From an uncultured Clostridia bacterium (GTDB lineage: Bacteria; Bacillota; Clostridia; Christensenellales; Aristaeellaceae): a DNA stretch of 44,475 bases. The DNA lies in NCBI GenBank assembly GCA_945948915.1, contig CAMFCQ010000014.1:1-44475 (forward strand), given 5' to 3'. Numbering within the stretch: position 1 is the stretch's first letter; every line of letters begins with the position of its first letter. Below the pieces are notes generated by a model. The model saw only the letters and a list, made by a program, of their open reading frames with translations, was not told the origin of the DNA and did not search any database. Made by a program: the position numbers and the translations under genes. Positions 40,478 through 44,475 of this stretch are shown here, in pieces.

Positions 40478-41386
40478 GTGGCGGGAATGGAAGCGATCTG
40501 CGCGCGGCTTTGCCTGCTCACGCGTGCCGCATGGCGCGAAGACCTGCCTGCGCCGCTGACCAGGCCGATGGTGCGCCGGATGCTCCGCGTGGGCGCGCTC
40601 AGCGATCTGACGCTCCGGCGGACAGAAGAGGTGCGCGTTGAACACTATGCGCGTGCGGAGGCGCTGCTCTCACGCGCGACGGAGATCTATCATCAGGTAG
40701 AGGCGGCGAGAGCGCAGGGCTACGATGTGCTGCTGCCGGAGGACGAGGCATGGCCGGTGAATCTGCATGCGCTTGGCGCGCAGATGCCGCAGTTCCTCTT
40801 TGTGCGCGGCAGCCGTGCGCTGCTCACGCGTCGCGCTGTCGCGGTGGCCGGCAGCCGGGCGATCGGGGATCATGCAGCAAAGCTTGCCAGAACATGCGGC
40901 GAATCGCTGGCGCGCGAAGGGCTTGTGATGGTCTGCGGCGGCGCATGGGGCGTCGATGCGGCGGCGCAGCGCAGATTCCTTGATGAAGACGGATCGCTGA
41001 TTCTCGTGCCAGCCTTTCCCGTGGGAGAGCTGCTGCGGCAGACGGTTCTGCGAGACGCTCTGGCGCAGGGGAGATTGCTCCTCGTCTGCGATACCTGGCC
41101 GGAGGAGCCGTTTTCCGCGCCCAAGGCGCTTTCACGCAATCACACGATTTATGCGCTGGGCGATGCGGCTGTGGTTGTCGCGTCGCGCGCGGAGAAGGGC
41201 GGCACATGGAGCGGCGCCTCGGCCTGTTTGCGCGGCGGGTACACGCCGCTGTTCGCCCTTTGCGAAGACGGTGCGGATTTTGAAGGCAACAGGCTGCTGC
41301 TCGCACGCGGCGCAAGGCCGCTTGACCTGCGCGAGCCGGTGAGCCCACAGATGTTTGGAAACGGAGAGGATAGGGCGTGCAGGTGA
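40478..41386 (+). CDS. DprA/Smf-like DNA-processing protein
   Basis: A 302-residue protein with a Rossmann-like fold of the DprA/Smf group, which in competent bacteria loads RecA on incoming single-stranded DNA. Recognised by VAVAGSRAIGDHAAKLARTCG near residue 122, VMVCGGAWGVDAAAQRRFLD near 150, and NHTIYALGDAAVVVASRAEKGGTWSGA near 227-253. The helix-turn-helix tail found in longer DprA is absent, and the second motif departs from the usual GGA.GID..AH. I chose GTG 40478, 8 bases after AAGGAGG. It shares an operon with two cobalamin methionine synthase genes, which is unusual. Confidence 0.78.
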   Translation: MAGMEAICARLCLLTRAAWREDLPAPLTRPMVRRMLRVGALSDLTLRRTEEVRVEHYARAEALLSRATEIYHQVEAARAQGYDVLLPEDEAWPVNLHALGAQMPQFLFVRGSRALLTRRAVAVAGSRAIGDHAAKLARTCGESLAREGLVMVCGGAWGVDAAAQRRFLDEDGSLILVPAFPVGELLRQTVLRDALAQGRLLLVCDTWPEEPFSAPKALSRNHTIYALGDAAVVVASRAEKGGTWSGASACLRGGYTPLFALCEDGADFEGNRLLLARGARPLDLREPVSPQMFGNGEDRACR

Positions 41387-42039
41387 GGATGCCTTCGATT
41401 CCCATGCGCGAGGCGCTGCATTTCATGGGCTGGCGCGGGACGCCGGTGGAGCCGCAGCTGCTTGAGCAGATCGGGGAACTGATTGAACAGGCAAAGCACG
41501 AAATCCAGCCATATGCGGCGCTGCAGCGCTTTGCCATGGAAGAAAACGGCAGGCTGGAGGGCACTTCTCTGATTCCACAGGGGCATGATGTGCAAAAGAT
41601 GCTCTCCGGCTGCCATGAGGCAGTGCTGCTGGCGGCTACGCTGGGTGCAGGCAGCGAACGGATGCTGCTCAAGGCGCAGGCGAGGAGCAGCGCACAGGCG
41701 GTGCTGCTGGACGCGGTGCTCAGCGCGGCGATTGAAGCGGTATGCGATGCGCAGGAGGCGGCGCTGCGGAAGGAACTGGCGGCGCAGGAATTGTATCTGA
41801 CGGACCGATTCAGCCCGGGCTACGGGGACATGCCCCTGGCGCAGACGAAGGACATCTGCGCGGTGCTCTCTGCGGACAAGACCATCGGGCTCACAGTGTC
41901 CCAAAGCGGCATCATGATTCCGCGCAAGTCGGTCACTGCGATCATGGGCGTGAGCCGCCATCCGGTCAGCCGCAGGCCCTCGGGCTGCGCGGCATGCAGC
42001 ATGCGTGAGCGGTGCGCGCTGCGCAGAAAGGGAGATTAA
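41377..42039 (+). CDS. Methionine synthase reactivation domain protein (stand-alone)
   Basis: A 220-residue protein corresponding to the AdoMet-binding activation domain of cobalamin-dependent methionine synthase. Signature regions are TDRFSPGYGDMPLAQTKDIC near residue 142, KTIGLTVSQSGIMIPRKSV near 168 and the cysteine-bearing tail SGCAACSMRERCALR near 202. In E. coli this domain is the C-terminus of MetH; here it is a separate gene just upstream of metH, as in many Clostridia. It should reductively methylate inactive cob(II)alamin on MetH with SAM. It starts at GTG and overlaps dprA by 10 bases. Confidence 0.92.
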   Translation: MQVRMPSIPMREALHFMGWRGTPVEPQLLEQIGELIEQAKHEIQPYAALQRFAMEENGRLEGTSLIPQGHDVQKMLSGCHEAVLLAATLGAGSERMLLKAQARSSAQAVLLDAVLSAAIEAVCDAQEAALRKELAAQELYLTDRFSPGYGDMPLAQTKDICAVLSADKTIGLTVSQSGIMIPRKSVTAIMGVSRHPVSRRPSGCAACSMRERCALRRKGD

Positions 42040-42087
42040 CATCGGACGCAGCTGCGGGCAAATCCGCAGCGGAGAGGACGGATTGAT

Positions 42088-44426
42088 ATGCATACACAGG
42101 CCATCACCCTTCTGGACGGCGCGATGGGCACCATGCTCCAGCGAGCGGGGCTCAAGCTCGGCGACAGGCCGGAGACGCTTTCCATCACCGCGCCCGACGT
42201 GGTGGAGGGCATTCAGCGGCAATATGTGCAGGCGGGCACGCAGATGCTGCTGGCCAACACATTCTGTGCCAACGCGCATAAGCTTGCCGGCACTGGCTTT
42301 GCGGTGGAGGACGTGGTGCGTGCGTCTATCGGCGTGGCCAGGCGTGCCTGTGCCGGAACACAGACGAAGGTGGCGCTTGACATCGGCCCGATCGGCGAAC
42401 TGCTGGAGCCGCTGGGCACGTTGCGCTTTGACGAGGCGTATGATCTCTTTGCGCAGATGATCCGCGCGGGCGCGCAAGCCGGTGCGGACGCGGTGTTCTT
42501 TGAGACGTTTTCCGACCTGAATGAGCTGCGCGCCGGCGTGCTGGCGGCGAAGGAATGCTGCGCTCTGCCAGTGTTTGCGTCGATGACGTTTGAGCAGTCC
42601 GGACGGACGTTCCTGGGTGTGGACGCGCAGTGCGCGGCGATGTCGCTGTCCGCGCTGGGTGTGCAGGCGGTGGGCGTGAACTGCTCGCTGGGCCCGAAGG
42701 AGGTTGCGCCGATCCTGCGCGCGATGCGCGAGGCGACGGACCTGCCGCTGATCCTCAAGCCGAACGCGGGCCTGCCCGATCCTGCAACCGGCGCATACGA
42801 CACCACGCCGGAGGAATTCGCCGTGGCATGCGCGGCGCTGACGGATGCGGGCGCGGCATACATCGGCGGATGCTGCGGCACGTCGCCGGACTATATCGCC
42901 GCGCTGCGCAGCGCGCTTACGGGCAAACAGGCCGAATGGACGGGCAAGAGCGTGCACGGCATCTGCTCTTCCAGCCAGCTGTGCGCCTTTGGCAAGGGTG
43001 TGCGCGTGATTGGCGAACGCATCAATCCGACCGGAAAAAAGCGTTTTCAGCAGGCGCTGCGGGAAGGTGATCTCAACTATATCGTCTCGCAGGCGATTGA
43101 GCAGGAGGAGGCCGGCGCGCAGATTCTCGACGTGAATGTCGGCTTACCGGGCGTTGATGAGCCGGAGATGATGCGCCGTGTGGTGACGGCGATCTCCGGC
43201 GCGGTGTCCCTGCCGCTTCAGATTGATTCGTCCAATCCCGCAGCGATTGAGGCAGGCCTTCGGGCTGCGCCGGGCAAATGCCTGATCAACAGCGTCAACG
43301 CTTCGCGCGCGTCACTTGACAGCGTGCTGCCGCTCGCGAAGAAGTACGGCGCGGCCATCGTCGCGCTGACGCTGGGCGAAAGCGGTCTGCCGGCCACGAC
43401 GCAGGAGCGCGTGGACTTTGCCAGAAAGATCGTCGGTGAAGCACAGCAGGCGGGCATTCCCCGTGAGGATATCGCGGTAGACTGCCTGACATTGACGGTT
43501 TCTGCCCAGCAGGAGCAGGCGAACCAGACGCTGGAGGCCGTGCGCATCGTGTATCAGGAGCTGGGCCTGGAGACGGTGCTGGGTGTATCCAACATCTCCT
43601 TCGGCCTGCCGCAGCGCCAGCTGGTCACTCGGGCATTCCTGACGCAGGCCATCTGCGCAGGACTGACACTGCCCATCATCAACCCGAACCAGCAGGACAT
43701 GATGGACACGATTGACGCGTGCCGCGTGCTCAGCGGCGAGGATGTCTCCTGCACGAGGTACATCGAGCGTCATGCGTCTGCGCAGCAGGAGACGAAGCAG
43801 GCTGCTCCTTCGGCATCCGGCAAACTCACAATCGGCGAGGCGATTGCCAAGGGCATGAAGGCTGAGGCACAGGCGATTGCTGCCGAGATGCTGAAAACCG
43901 CCGCGCCGCTTGAACTGGTGGAGCGGCACCTGATTCCGGCGCTCGACCTCGTCGGAGAGCGCTATGAGCGCCAGGAAATCTTCCTCCCGCAGCTGATGAA
44001 CGCAGCCAGCGCGTCCGGCGCGGCATTTGACGAGGTGCGCAAGGCCATCGAGCGGACCGGCGCGCAGGGCGAGGGCAAGGGCCCGATCGTGCTGGCGACG
44101 GTGGAGGGCGACATCCACGACATCGGCAAGAACATCGTGCGCACGGTGCTGGAAAACTATGGCTTCCATGTGATCGATCTGGGCCGCGACGTGCCGCCCG
44201 AGCGCGTGGTGGAGGCGGTGAAAGCCCACAGCGCAAAGATCGTCGGACTGTCCGCGCTCATGACCACAACGGTGCCGAGCATGCAGCGCACCATCGAGCA
44301 TCTGCGCGGTGCGGGGCTGCATGTGCCGGTCATCGTGGGCGGCGCGGTGCTCACGCCCGATTATGCGAAGGAGATCGGCGCGGACTACTATGCGAAGGAC
44401 GCCAAGCAGTCGGCGGACATCGCCAA
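42088..44426 (+). CDS. metH: Cobalamin-dependent methionine synthase (3' end missing)
   Basis: It transfers the methyl group from 5-methyltetrahydrofolate to homocysteine via cobalamin. Visible domains: homocysteine methyltransferase (1-~285) with zinc ligands C199 (GVNCS), C262 and C263 (GGCCGTS); pterin-binding barrel (about 300-560; RVIGERINPTGKK); B12-binding cap (about 590-660); and the start of the B12 domain, with DIHDIGK near 675-681 (H677 binds cobalt). Genuine sequence stops at 44426 (779 codons), where adapter sequence begins, so the stop codon at 44446-44448 is artificial. The activation domain is a separate gene upstream. Confidence 0.95.
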
Positions 44427-44475
44427 AGATCGGAAGAGCGTCGTGTAGGGAAAGAGTGTAGATCTCGGTGGTCGC
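44427..44475. other. Sequencing adapter contamination
   Basis: The final 49 bases begin AGATCGGAAGAGCGTCGTGT and continue with the rest of the reverse complement of the Illumina TruSeq universal adapter, as I remember it. It interrupts the B12 domain of metH in mid-codon. It is not genomic DNA. Confidence 0.97.

Noticed and set aside
42088-44448. metH as a complete 786-codon gene
   Set aside because: The last seven or so codons and the stop are adapter sequence; the B12 domain is truncated.

Overview
The window looks like a chromosomal contig from an anaerobic, endospore-lineage Firmicute of class Clostridia with fairly GC-rich DNA. The signs are strong AGGAGG-type ribosome binding sites, sigma-A-like TTGACA-17-TATAAT promoters before most operons, a tyrosine T-box, a GerMN-domain protein, RqcH, ATP-type PEP carboxykinase, a split cobalamin methionine synthase, and a tungsten/molybdenum aldehyde oxidoreductase. 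I cannot name the species. The last 49 bases (44427-44475) match my recollection of an Illumina sequencing adapter and are not genomic, so the true contig end is about 44426, inside metH.

Layout. 1-2780: tyrS (partial, minus) with its T-box leader, a DMT-family exporter, trmL and a small membrane protein. 2933-7027: two tandem uracil-DNA glycosylase superfamily genes, then nfeD, floA, a small membrane-anchored protein and a LytTR response regulator. 7149-9309: rpsT and pckA. 9507-19794: a carbohydrate region with mannonate dehydratase (uxuA), a LacI regulator with a TIM-barrel sugar isomerase, and a divergent operon encoding a ribose-type ABC importer, two Gfo/Idh/MocA dehydrogenases and a second sugar isomerase. 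19868-24787: a PAP2 phosphatase and an Fe3+/aminoethylphosphonate-type ABC importer. 25023-29224: rqcH (minus), a GerMN protein, rdgB and a YfcE-type phosphodiesterase. 29353-30029: eight tRNA genes behind one promoter.

30269-37171 is the most interesting part. A tatB-tatA-tatC operon (minus) is divergent from a promoter, a probable molybdenum/tungsten-cofactor riboswitch, a YdhY-type four-cluster ferredoxin with a clear twin-arginine signal, a YdhV-type aldehyde ferredoxin oxidoreductase, and a YdhW-like protein. A convergent pair, mobB and a THEP1-type NTPase, follows. This reads as a compact module: cofactor sensing, a W/Mo enzyme, its electron-transfer subunit, and the translocase that could export the folded complex. 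The YdhX/U/T membrane half known from the enteric operon is absent here.

37253-44426: a YtcJ-type amidohydrolase, a markedly AT-rich GT39-like membrane glycosyltransferase (probable foreign DNA), a DprA-like gene, a stand-alone methionine synthase reactivation domain, and metH cut by the contig end.

Two intergenic copies of a structured, roughly 130-160 bp repeat (14053-14215 and about 24842-25017) are unexplained. The first copy has clear terminal inverted repeats and may be a miniature mobile element or a dispersed non-coding element.
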